This document shows positions 1 through 6,533 of a DNA stretch of 10,621 nt, in pieces (within the stretch, counting starts at the first letter, position 1; the number at the start of each line of letters is the position of its first letter). The notes beneath the pieces are model-generated. The model was not told the DNA's origin. It saw only the letters and a list, made by a program, of their open reading frames with translations, and did not search any database. The position numbers and the translations under genes were made by a program. Source of the stretch: PUMD01 sp964599275 (lineage in GTDB: Bacteria; Bacillota; Sulfobacillia; SLMV01); NCBI GenBank assembly GCA_964599275.1, contig CAZRFK010000068.1, positions 1 to 10,621 on the forward strand. Direction: 5' to 3'.

Positions 1-172
1 CCGCTTCGGGATATTTCGGCTTCAACTCATTGTAGGGTCCTATGTCAATTATCAAGCCATCATCTCCAATTACAACGACACCGTCTTCAAGCAGACCTCC
101 ATCGTCAGCGGTGGGGTCAAAAAGAATATGTCCTCCTCGCACCAGCAACTCTGCCTTTTGGTCTTGCTGCAT
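1..172 (-). CDS. Amidohydrolase family protein, N-terminal fragment (cut by window edge)
   Basis: 57 codons are visible; the rest lies outside the window to the left. The protein opens with the pattern of the amidohydrolase composite domain seen in cytosine deaminase, chlorohydrolase (AtzB/TrzN-like) and SsnA-like enzymes: LLVRGGHILFDP, then LLEDGVVVIGDDG, then IIDIGPYNEL. These are the first beta strands of the small sandwich domain. The metal-binding HxH motif would follow downstream and is not in view, so the substrate cannot be named. The ATG at 172 is supported by AGGAG at 179-183 with a 6-base gap. The gene lies 119 bases behind an MFS transporter on the same strand, so transporter and hydrolase could be co-expressed, although that spacer carries its own promoter-like signals. 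Family assignment is from N-terminal pattern only. Confidence 0.7.
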   Translation of the reverse strand, partial: MQQDQKAELLVRGGHILFDPTADDGGLLEDGVVVIGDDGLIIDIGPYNELKPKYPEA

Positions 173-188
173 AACTATCTCCTCGCAT

Positions 189-240
189 CTTATAATTAGT
201 CGCAACTTTGGTTCCAAAGCAAATAGTTGTCCAGTTGTCC
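189..240 (-). promoter_or_regulatory. Possible promoter with palindrome and tandem repeat ahead of the amidohydrolase
   Basis: On the minus strand TATAAG (189-194) lies 17 bases from TTGGAA (212-217), a fair sigma-A-like pair. The -35 hexamer sits inside a palindrome, CTTTGGTTCCAAAG on the plus strand (206-219, 6-bp arms, 2-base centre). Directly next to it AGTTGTCC occurs twice in tandem (225-232 and 233-240). A palindrome over a -35 box is the usual layout of a repressor site, but the binding protein is unknown. Against this, the predicted start of transcription (around 182) would fall on the Shine-Dalgarno sequence, leaving an unusually short leader. Confidence 0.3.
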
Positions 241-291
241 TAATTGCAGTTGGCAGGCAAGTTGACGGAGTAAAGTCTTGCTGCGTATCCA

Positions 292-1524
292 TCACAAATT
301 TTCGAGTTGATCACGAAAACGGAAGTGAATAAACATGAAGAAACCTGATGCCACCAATAAAATAAATCCGGCCAGCCAGAAAGCGGCCTGCAGGCCAAAA
401 TGGGTAACTACTACGCCAAACATGACCGGACCGGTAAATAGCGAGACCTGATTTGCCATCTGCCGGAATCCGAGTGCCATACCCTGAATCTCATCTGGAG
501 AACTATCCGCCATCATCACCATGCTCAAAGGTTGACTGAAAGTGGGAGTAAGGCCAAACAACACTGTAGCTGCTACCAGCGGAATAAAGCTATGCAAAAC
601 GGAAACTGCGTAAAGACCAAATGCCCCCAGTGCCATTGATATCGATATTAGAGGAAGTACACCAAGCAAATCGGTTAAATGGTTCAGGAAAGGTCGCAGC
701 AGCAGCGATACACCTCCCAGTACGGCAAGGAGGAGACCTATCTGGGTAGATGGCAGACCGAGATTGTTCAGGTGAACTATAAAGAAGCTGCTGCGCAAAG
801 TCATGACTAACAACGCGCACATGCTTAGGCTTAATGACAGTCGAATCAGCGGCTGACTGAGGAGTTTGCGACAGTTTTGCAGCACCTGGGCAAACTCCGG
901 CAGAGGACTGCGTTCAGTACCCTCAGTTGCTGTAAATTCATTGGCTTTCTGCATACGCGAAGCCAAACCAACTACCAGACCAGCAACGAGCGACAGCGCC
1001 ATGAAACAGATGGAAAAACCCCAGATATCATTAACAGCTCCCGCCAGGGGTGGTCCTATCAGGAATCCAGCACCTATCGCGAAGCTGTACAGACCGAAAT
1101 ATTTCGTCCTGTCATCAGGAGCGAGATCAGACACGTAAGCCTGGGTGGCAACCACAATGAGCATATGCCCCAGACCCCCTACAAGTTGGGCCACAATAAC
1201 CGGCAAAATTGATGGCAGCGATGCCATAATCAAGCCGCTGACCACCATGAGGCCAGCACCGGCACAAATAACTCTACGATGCCCCACTCTGTCCACCACA
1301 AGCCCACCAGGTATGGAAATCAAAAATGGTAAAATTCGAAAGGAGGAAACTGCTAGGCCCAGTACTGTAGGGGAAACTTCCAGACTCTCCAGATACAGAG
1401 GGGTAGTCTGGCGCAGTATCATCATTGCAATGATCTGCATGGTCATTACCACACAAACCACAATGAAGCGGTATAAAATATGACCACTGTCCTTCTCGCG
1501 CTCCCAACCGTTCCCTTCGGGCAT
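292..1524 (-). CDS. MFS transporter, 12-TM, drug/metabolite efflux-like
   Basis: A membrane carrier of 410 residues, the usual MFS length, with hydrophobic segments throughout. The MFS motif A between TM2 and TM3 is intact at about residues 73-84 (GGLVVDRVGHRR). A second conserved block, TQAYVSDL then FGLYSFAIGAGFLIGPPLAG, matches the TM4-TM5 region of efflux-type carriers. A charged central loop (about 190-215) separates the two six-helix halves. I chose ATG 1524 rather than the in-frame GTG at 1554: the ATG has GGAAGGA about 8 bases upstream and the GTG has no ribosome binding site. Substrate is unknown. It is clearly paralogous to the MFS gene at 7759-8970: both have IPGG..VD.VG in motif A, STQAYVS or TQAYVS, YSFAI and SMCAL, and SQP.SM near TM10. 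The amidohydrolase follows on the same strand. Confidence 0.9.
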   Translation of the reverse strand: MPEGNGWEREKDSGHILYRFIVVCVVMTMQIIAMMILRQTTPLYLESLEVSPTVLGLAVSSFRILPFLISIPGGLVVDRVGHRRVICAGAGLMVVSGLIMASLPSILPVIVAQLVGGLGHMLIVVATQAYVSDLAPDDRTKYFGLYSFAIGAGFLIGPPLAGAVNDIWGFSICFMALSLVAGLVVGLASRMQKANEFTATEGTERSPLPEFAQVLQNCRKLLSQPLIRLSLSLSMCALLVMTLRSSFFIVHLNNLGLPSTQIGLLLAVLGGVSLLLRPFLNHLTDLLGVLPLISISMALGAFGLYAVSVLHSFIPLVAATVLFGLTPTFSQPLSMVMMADSSPDEIQGMALGFRQMANQVSLFTGPVMFGVVVTHFGLQAAFWLAGFILLVASGFFMFIHFRFRDQLENL

Positions 1525-1844
1525 AAAATCATTCCTTCCGCGTTTCCCTACCACAAGGGAATACTACTAAAGATGTTGAGCTCGCGCAAATCAAATACCA
1601 AGATGTAGATAGCTTGTTTAAAAACACTGCTAATAATATTAGGTGCAAACAAGACAACCTGTTTGACACATTAAGCCCAGTGTAGTTTACCACCATGTCA
1701 TGAAATAACGAGGAAAGTTGCAGCATCCATGTAAAAAGGCGAATGCTAGCAGGTATTATCATGCCGTTCACTGCGTTGTCAAAGAAACTTACAGCTAACT
1801 CGCCTGGTGATAAATGCATGGGAAAGATAACAACCGACTACTAC
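1525..1844. other. Spacer of 320 bases, no convincing gene
   Basis: This lies between the Fe-S protein and the first MFS gene. A leftward frame (1529-1819) starts at an ATG without a ribosome binding site and overlaps the MFS start. A rightward frame without stops (1527-1685) encodes hydrophilic, protein-like sequence such as KDVELAQIKYQDVDSLF, but has no ATG and no ribosome binding site. The two are largely complementary readings of the same bases, so at most one could be a relic of coding DNA. I found no clear terminator. Confidence 0.45.
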
Positions 1845-2372
1845 CTAATCTCCACTCAAAAGATTGGACAGCGCCCTATTTATTCCACGATTTTCAGGCT
1901 GCCTGAGAGGTAAGCACTCCTGAATCGTCCGTTCACCGTTCAAAAGCTTACTGGCAAACGCCAAACACGTTAGTTCACCACATGCCCCGCAGTTGTACTC
2001 ATCTGCTGGCAGCACTCTGAGTATGTCGATCACCGACGGCAGGCGTCGCCTTTCGTACATGGGTTCTATCTCGCAACGTCGTCGGTAAACCTCATTGATC
2101 AATTCTTTCACGTATTCAATCGTTCGGTATGCGTCTGTGGTGTTGAGCACCTTTATGACTGACATATCATTAGGAAATAAGTTAATCACTCGATTTTCAT
2201 AGACAAAGGCAAGGGTGTCCTTTTCTTTGCTGTAAAGTGCATTGCGAATATCCGCATTTAAATATGGCAAAACTTCTGAAATATCACGAAAAAACACTGC
2301 CTTGAAACGCAGCTTTTTGGGATCGGCATAGCAGGGTTCAATGAAGGTAATCTCTATCTCCTCAATGTACAT
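1845..2372 (-). CDS. Small [4Fe-4S]-binding protein (PF04060-type Fe-S domain)
   Basis: 175 residues. The C-terminal part (about 124-156) holds C128-x2-C131-x4-C136-x16-C153 within YNCGACGELTC...FA...G....QEC. This is the pattern of the Fe-S domain (PF04060) found in RnfB and in the corrinoid iron-sulfur protein of the acetyl-CoA pathway; it should bind one [4Fe-4S] cluster. The N-terminal part (1-110), beginning near FIEPCYADPKKLRFKAVF and ending in LINEVYRRRCEIEP, is a conserved lead-in seen in uncharacterised Fe-S proteins of Clostridia. No signal peptide or membrane helix, so cytoplasmic. ATG 2372 is preferred because AGGTGG lies 5 bases before it; an in-frame GTG at 2381 directly abuts the upstream stop. 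The cysteine desulfurase gene ends 9 bases upstream, so the two are probably translated together. The role (electron carrier, scaffold, or sulfur/selenium partner) is inference. Confidence 0.85.
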   Translation of the reverse strand: MYIEEIEITFIEPCYADPKKLRFKAVFFRDISEVLPYLNADIRNALYSKEKDTLAFVYENRVINLFPNDMSVIKVLNTTDAYRTIEYVKELINEVYRRRCEIEPMYERRRLPSVIDILRVLPADEYNCGACGELTCLAFASKLLNGERTIQECLPLRQPENRGINRALSNLLSGD

Positions 2373-2381
2373 ATCCACCAC

Positions 2382-3517
2382 CTACCTACTCAGATGACTT
2401 ATGCGTTTAAGACCGTCAAGCAAGTCATCCGCATCCTGTTTGCCATTGAAATAGCCAAAACTCATCCGTACGGTTCCCATAACCCGGTGCGAGAGAGGGG
2501 AACAGTGTAATCCTGCCCGCACCATGATTCCACATTCTCTATCCAGTGCATATACTACTTCTTCTGCTCTCATTTTCTGTACACTAAAGGAAATCACACC
2601 AACCTGCTTTTCAGCATCACGGGGACCATAGATTATGATATTGTCCATGGATTCCATGCGGTCAAAAATATATTCCAAAAGTTTCTTCTCTTTCTTTCTT
2701 ATAGTCCGGACATCCTCCTCCAATACCACGCTCACCCCTGCCCGCAGACCGGCAATGCCCGGGCCGTTAAGAGGACCTGCTTCGTACCGATCGGGCAGTA
2801 CTTCGGGCTGGCGATCCAGATGGGACTCGCTGCCTGTACCACCGTACCGCACCGGCCGGAAGTTTATCCCCTGCCGGTAGATAAAAACCACCAGTCCCCT
2901 GGGGACCCATCAAACCCTTGTGACCGGTGAACACCAAAATATCCACCTTGAGTTCATCTACATCTATCGGATAAGACCCTGCTGTCTGAGCTGCATCCAC
3001 CATGAAAAAGATTTCATCCTCAGCTGCGAGCCGACCTAACCTTCGGATCGGCATCAATGTACCGCTAACATTTGAGGCATGAGTACTGACCAGAAGTCGC
3101 GTGTTGTCGCGAATCAACTGTGAAACCTCATCGAACATCATTATCCCGTCAGCCGCATGAGCTATGGTGCTTATTTCAATTTCCCCTCTTCTTTCCAGCG
3201 CCCTCAAGCTGCGCCAGACCGCATTGTGCTCCATTCCGCTAGTTATGACGTGATCACCTTTTCCAAAAACCAGAGAAAACGAGACTTATCGAATCAGTTG
3301 CACTGAAAGTGAAGACGATGCGGGATGGATCTTCAACACCAAACAACATGGCCAGAGACGAACGAGCCTCAAACATTACTTTGTCTGCTGCAAGCGCCCG
3401 TTTATAGGCTCCCCTGCCTGAGCTGGCTCCTATTTCGCGACTGAAATACTCAACCGCCTGATGTGTCTTTTCAGGTTTTGGAAACGAAGTGGCTGCGTTA
3501 TCCAGATAGACCGCCAA
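2382..3517 (-). pseudogene. Cysteine desulfurase-family protein (aminotransferase class V), two frameshifts
   Basis: Read through two single-base corrections this is a 377-residue PLP enzyme of the EF2568-like cysteine desulfurase family (TIGR01977), which removes sulfur or selenium from cysteine or selenocysteine. Visible landmarks in order: VYLDNAATSFPKPE at the N-terminus, EHNAV, STHASNVSGTL, VDAAQTAG, the PLP-lysine motif TGHKGLMGPQGTGG, GGTGS and PDRYEAGPLN, and the catalytic-cysteine motif RAGLHCSPLSH. All catalytic residues are present. The start is a TTG at 3517, behind GGGGGAGG, which puts VYLDN where the family begins. The frame is lost at an A5 run on the plus strand at 3265-3269, where removing one base restores GFGKGDHVITSGMEHN, and again at 2883-2887, where removing one base restores GGFIYRQG. 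Both shifts are one extra T in GGTTTTT. It may be a recent pseudogene, an assembly homopolymer error, or recoded. The Fe-S gene follows by 9 bases. Confidence 0.85.
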
Positions 3518-3603
3518 TCTCCCTCCCCCTTGAATCATGTTATACCGCACACGAAAATGAAGACTTAAAGGAAGATCATTCAACGAACACCGATAATCCA
3601 TCC

Positions 3604-4437
3604 TCAGAGACAGAAACCATACACAACGTAACGATTAACGTGCCAATGGTCGGCCAGTCGAGGAATATCGTGCCAATCCTCCTCCTGGCACACAGGAAAT
3701 TCCAGGTGTACGGCAGGAAATTGATCAATGAACTCCTCAGAAATATAGTTAAGACTATCTTGGGTCATTTTCCGAGCAGGCTCCAGCAGCAATATCTGCA
3801 GCTGTGGCTCAGCAAGAGAATTTGAGAACCCTTCTACCCATCCATCTTTAGATGTGCAAAACTGCACCGGAGTCAGGGCGTCAGTAAATTGCTGTGAAAC
3901 ACCGTCAGTCGGCCACGGTATCATACCGTAAGGTCGGCGTGGAAGAATATCGGTCTTCTCGTAGGCAGCAGTTATCGTCCTGATTTTCTGTTCTACCCCG
4001 AGTTCCAGTAGGACTCCCGCCGGCAGCGTTCCTTCACCTTCAGACCTGTGACAGTTACAGCTGAGATGCAGGCCTATCTGCTTCATTCCCACCTTTTCAG
4101 CCACCCGCCGGGCCGGACTGTTCTCTAAATTAGTGCATAAACCCACCCAGGAGTATCCCCTTTCTGAAGCAACCTGGATCAATTCGTTACTCAGACTGGT
4201 TATAATCCCCTGATTGCGGTAACGCCTGTCCACGCGCGCCTGCCCCAGGTAGGCGTGATCATCATCAATCCTGTTGAGCCGAGCCACCCCTACCATGCGT
4301 CCATCCATTGTGGCTTTGTACAGACATCCGCCAGCAGCAACCTCAGAAAAAATGTGGGCCACATAATCATGTTCCAACCCTAAGTCCATTTGCCGATATT
4401 CTATTACATCATCTGTATTCGCTCGCTCGACCTTCAT
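3604..4437 (-). CDS. GNAT-family N-acetyltransferase, 277 aa
   Basis: The N-terminal half (about 1-130) is a GNAT fold that transfers acetyl from acetyl-CoA to an amine. The CoA-binding motif A is RVDRRYRNQGIITSL (about 68-82); RNQGII corresponds to the R/Q-x-x-G-x-G/A signature with the last position changed to isoleucine. NSPARRVAEKVGM (about 106-118) is the typical motif B helix. The C-terminal half (about 135-277) shows no motif I recognise and may be a degenerate second GNAT domain or a substrate-binding extension. Acceptor is unknown. ATG 4437 has AAGGAAGG 4 bases upstream. It is followed after 86 bases by the desulfurase gene on the same strand and preceded after 210 bases by another acetyltransferase. 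Base composition is about 53% GC in 4021-4140 by hand count, well above the neighbour at 4648-5082. Confidence 0.85.
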   Translation of the reverse strand: MKVERANTDDVIEYRQMDLGLEHDYVAHIFSEVAAGGCLYKATMDGRMVGVARLNRIDDDHAYLGQARVDRRYRNQGIITSLSNELIQVASERGYSWVGLCTNLENSPARRVAEKVGMKQIGLHLSCNCHRSEGEGTLPAGVLLELGVEQKIRTITAAYEKTDILPRRPYGMIPWPTDGVSQQFTDALTPVQFCTSKDGWVEGFSNSLAEPQLQILLLEPARKMTQDSLNYISEEFIDQFPAVHLEFPVCQEEDWHDIPRLADHWHVNRYVVYGFCL

Positions 4438-4647
4438 AATGCCTTCCTTTCATCTGTCCCAGGTTAGGTGCTTGAAAAACGATTGACTGACCTATTGTTT
4501 CAAGATAACCCAGAAGAAGTCCTTGTTTACCACGCATTGAACCGTGTCTGCATACACTGAGTCTCTGATGAGCTGAGAATGCAAATAGTGAGAAGTGTCT
4601 CAAATAAGCCGGCAGCAGTTCTGTATCTCTTACTCCCCAAGAACGGT

Positions 4648-5082
4648 CTACAATTGGATTGTCATTACCTCTTCTCCCCACATTACTTCACCTGTCTTTT
4701 CAAACCCCAATTTCTCATATAGGCATTTTGTGGCTATGTTTTCAGGTGTGATGCTTGTGTGAAATTTTATCTCTCCATATTTCTCTCTAACCAATTTTAA
4801 TAGTTTCAACAATGCAGCCTCACCATATCCTCTCCCCTGGTATTCAAAATCTATCATTAATCTGCTCAATTCAACCCTATTCGTGTCCGGATCTATCCCA
4901 TACATTAAAAATCCTACCATATTGTTCCTGTTGTAAATGCATAAGGGATAAAGCTCTTTCTCATAATTGGATTGCAAAATAGAATACCAGTTTGGAGCCA
5001 CAAATTGCTCCTGCTCCTTTGATACCCTGAGCTCTGTACATTCTTCCCAGTTATGCTTATCAACTTCTGCAAGTGTAATCAT
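4648..5082 (-). CDS. GNAT acetyltransferase, diamine/spermidine N-acetyltransferase-like
   Basis: 144 residues, the normal size of a single-domain GNAT enzyme. The layout resembles Bacillus BltD-type polyamine acetyltransferases: VSKEQEQFVAPNWYSI near residues 20-35, VGFLMYGID (56-64), the acetyl-CoA loop YQGRGYGEAA (81-90), TPENIATKCLYEKLGFEKTG (112-131) and a C-terminal GEEVM. By analogy it would acetylate spermidine or a related amine, which detoxifies excess polyamine; the substrate is inferred. ATG 5082 has GGAG about 5 bases upstream. The gene is AT-rich: 85 G+C in the 240 bases 4741-4980 (35%) against about 53% in the adjoining GNAT gene, which suggests recent acquisition. It sits at the left edge of the divergent spacer facing another GNAT gene. 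Confidence 0.85.
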   Translation of the reverse strand: MITLAEVDKHNWEECTELRVSKEQEQFVAPNWYSILQSNYEKELYPLCIYNRNNMVGFLMYGIDPDTNRVELSRLMIDFEYQGRGYGEAALLKLLKLVREKYGEIKFHTSITPENIATKCLYEKLGFEKTGEVMWGEEVMTIQL

Positions 5083-5124
5083 CTTTCTCCGCCTCTAATC
5101 AATTCTGTGTTCTGAACACTTCTG

Positions 5125-5241
5125 CTAGAGAGCTCGTATTTCCTTCTGCTTGTACTCCCCTGCATTAAAACTGAAACCGTGAACAAGCAACCACCCTTCA
5201 TCCATCTTTGAAAGGCGACATGTAAAGCCAACAAGAGCTAT
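5125..5241 (-). pseudogene. Possible remnant of an NTF2/SnoaL-like protein C-terminus
   Basis: An open leftward frame of 38 codons ending in TAG, bounded upstream by TGA (5242-5244). It reads ALVGFTCRLSKMDEGWLLV followed by HGFSF, then a lysine/glutamate-rich tail. The pattern x-RLSK-D-GW-LVHGFSF resembles the last two strands of ketosteroid-isomerase-like/SnoaL (NTF2-fold) proteins, which typically end in KEDGEWKIVHxHFSxP. No start region, ribosome binding site or upstream part is present, so if real it is a decayed fragment. The match is by eye and short. It occupies most of the spacer directly upstream of the AT-rich acetyltransferase. Confidence 0.35.
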
Positions 5242-5246
5242 TCACT

Positions 5247-5267
5247 CTATTTGTCTAAAGCAAATAG
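5247..5267. repeat. 7-bp inverted repeat in the divergent spacer
   Basis: CTATTTG (5247-5253) and CAAATAG (5261-5267) are perfect inverted copies separated by 7 bases, between two divergently read GNAT genes. It could be an operator or a small hairpin. The right arm with its flank, AAAGCAAATAG, also occurs once at 216-226 next to the palindrome ahead of the amidohydrolase, which may be chance. Confidence 0.3.
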
Positions 5268-5328
5268 GAAATACTTCTTACCGGGACTTAGTTTTGAACA
5301 AGATGCCAGGTTCAGGCCCCCGCAGGAG

Positions 5329-5358
5329 TCGACATCTGTGTCAAAAAACATGTAGAGT
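5329..5358 (+). promoter_or_regulatory. Weak promoter candidate for the two-domain GNAT gene
   Basis: TCGACA (5329-5334) is one mismatch from the consensus -35, followed after 18 bases by TAGAGT (5353-5358), a mediocre -10. The predicted transcript would have a leader of about 50 bases before ATG 5415. Judged by eye only. Confidence 0.25.
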
Positions 5359-5414
5359 AATGAGGTGCAAATATTCTAATAGACAGTGGACTGACAGATA
5401 AGGGGATTTCACAG

Positions 5415-6299
5415 ATGATAAGAGAATTTGAGCCTGATGATCTGGCTAAAGTACAGGATGCTGTCCAGCTGGACATTGACATGTCAGAAAAGACAATTAC
5501 ACGGATCATAGACAAATACAATGTTATGGTCTATGAAGCAAAACAGGAAATTGCAGGTTGTGGTGCCTGGACCATTCTGAACAGCACAGATGAAGAAAAA
5601 GAGAGAATAGATATCAGAATATACACTCACCCCGACTTTCGTAGGAAGGGAATTGGTACACGCCTGTGGAACGAAGTCCACAAGAGAGTCCGGCAGATGA
5701 AAACAAACCAACTTGAGACATTTTACCGCGCGGATTCAGGTGACGCCAGGGAGTTTTTCAACAGACGAGGTTTCAAACGCTGGTTCACTTTAAATGACCT
5801 TACTTACCAGGGACCTCACTTCCCCGCCCTGACTGAAATCGACGCTCACCAATACAATTCGGATTATTTTATGGAATATACCTCAATCATCAACCGATGT
5901 TTTTATCAGGTAAGAAAAGAAGCTGACATTGAACCCTATATCATATACTCAGAGGACTCTCTGGAAGATGCCGCAATAAAAGAGAACATTCGTAGTAATG
6001 CTGAAAATATCTTCATTTTCACTTACGGTCAGGACGTAGTCGGGGTTGGAGTTGTTGAGGATGAAAAAGAGGGTGATGCTAACGCTGTGGATGTTGTAGC
6101 TGTAAAACCCGAGTTCAGACGGAGAGGTTTTGGGCGTCTCATCACTCAGTACTGCATCAATCATCTGCAAAAGCGGGGAGCCAATCCAGTGTACGTAGCT
6201 GTCCTTGACAACAATAAACCTGCGTTGAACCTTTATCGTCAGATGGGCTTTCAGCCAGCTTCGGTATATGAAGAATCTAGACTGATGGAATCCTTTTAA
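5415..6299 (+). CDS. Tandem two-domain GNAT acetyltransferase, 294 aa
   Basis: Two complete GNAT domains in one chain. The first (about 1-135) has the acetyl-CoA loop THPDFRRKGIGTRLW (71-85) and motif B AREFFNRRGF (111-120). The second (about 150-294) has VKPEFRRRGFGRLIT (230-244) and NKPALNLYRQMGF (267-279). Both keep the R/Q-x-x-G-x-G signature (RRKGIG 76-81 and RRRGFG 235-240), so both could bind acetyl-CoA. Two-domain GNATs include mycothiol synthase and various antibiotic acetyltransferases; nothing here fixes the acceptor, and mycothiol synthase is unlikely in a Firmicute. ATG 5415 has AAGGGG about 9 bases upstream. It is read away from the small GNAT gene across a 332-base spacer. An 8-bp stem-loop lies just after the stop. 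Confidence 0.88.
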   Translation: MIREFEPDDLAKVQDAVQLDIDMSEKTITRIIDKYNVMVYEAKQEIAGCGAWTILNSTDEEKERIDIRIYTHPDFRRKGIGTRLWNEVHKRVRQMKTNQLETFYRADSGDAREFFNRRGFKRWFTLNDLTYQGPHFPALTEIDAHQYNSDYFMEYTSIINRCFYQVRKEADIEPYIIYSEDSLEDAAIKENIRSNAENIFIFTYGQDVVGVGVVEDEKEGDANAVDVVAVKPEFRRRGFGRLITQYCINHLQKRGANPVYVAVLDNNKPALNLYRQMGFQPASVYEESRLMESF

Positions 6300-6325
6300 A
6301 CTTTACCTGTTTAACGAAACCTTTA

Positions 6326-6352
6326 CTTCTCAGGCTGTTCTCCACTGAGAAG
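6326..6352 (+). terminator. Stem-loop after the two-domain GNAT gene, possible weak terminator
   Basis: CTTCTCAG (6326-6333) and CTGAGAAG (6345-6352) form a perfect 8-bp stem with an 11-base loop, beginning 26 bases after the stop codon. No T-run follows, so it is not a standard Rho-independent terminator; it could slow polymerase or protect the 3' end of the message. The rest of the spacer to 6533 holds a TATAAT (6441-6446) without a matching -35, a 27-codon reading frame (6373-6456) without a good ribosome binding site, and a short GTGGG/CCCAC hairpin just upstream of the next gene. Confidence 0.35.
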
Positions 6353-6533
6353 CCACAACCCAGATCGTAGAAATGATGAAACTAGCAGAGGAAGACAACC
6401 TTCAGTTCGAGAATAATAACCAGGGCGCACCCAACAAATTTATAATACAGGACTAGCAAAGCCTGGGTTCGTCAAGGACGCCAGTGGGGAAAATCCCACA
6501 AATCATTCAAACTCCAGAAGGAGGAAGACTACC

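Noticed and set aside
42..332. Rightward frame of 96 codons at the left edge
   Set aside because: Serine/proline-rich antisense reading of the amidohydrolase start and of the MFS 3' end; no ribosome binding site or motif.
1529..1819. Leftward 96-codon frame between the Fe-S protein and the MFS gene
   Set aside because: No ribosome binding site, no recognisable motif, overlaps the MFS start; it is the complement of a hydrophilic frame, which readily produces a false hydrophobic protein.
4471..4504. CTTGAAA...TTTCAAG inverted repeat as a terminator
   Set aside because: 20-base loop and AT-rich 7-bp stem without a T-run; probably chance.
4409..4681. Leftward 90-codon frame spanning the gap between the two leftward GNAT genes
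   Set aside because: Overlaps both GNAT genes out of frame and shows no motif or convincing start.
6450..6533. Possible riboswitch ahead of the epimerase
   Set aside because: Only a short GTGGG/CCCAC hairpin and scattered GC stems; no conserved core of a riboswitch class that I know.
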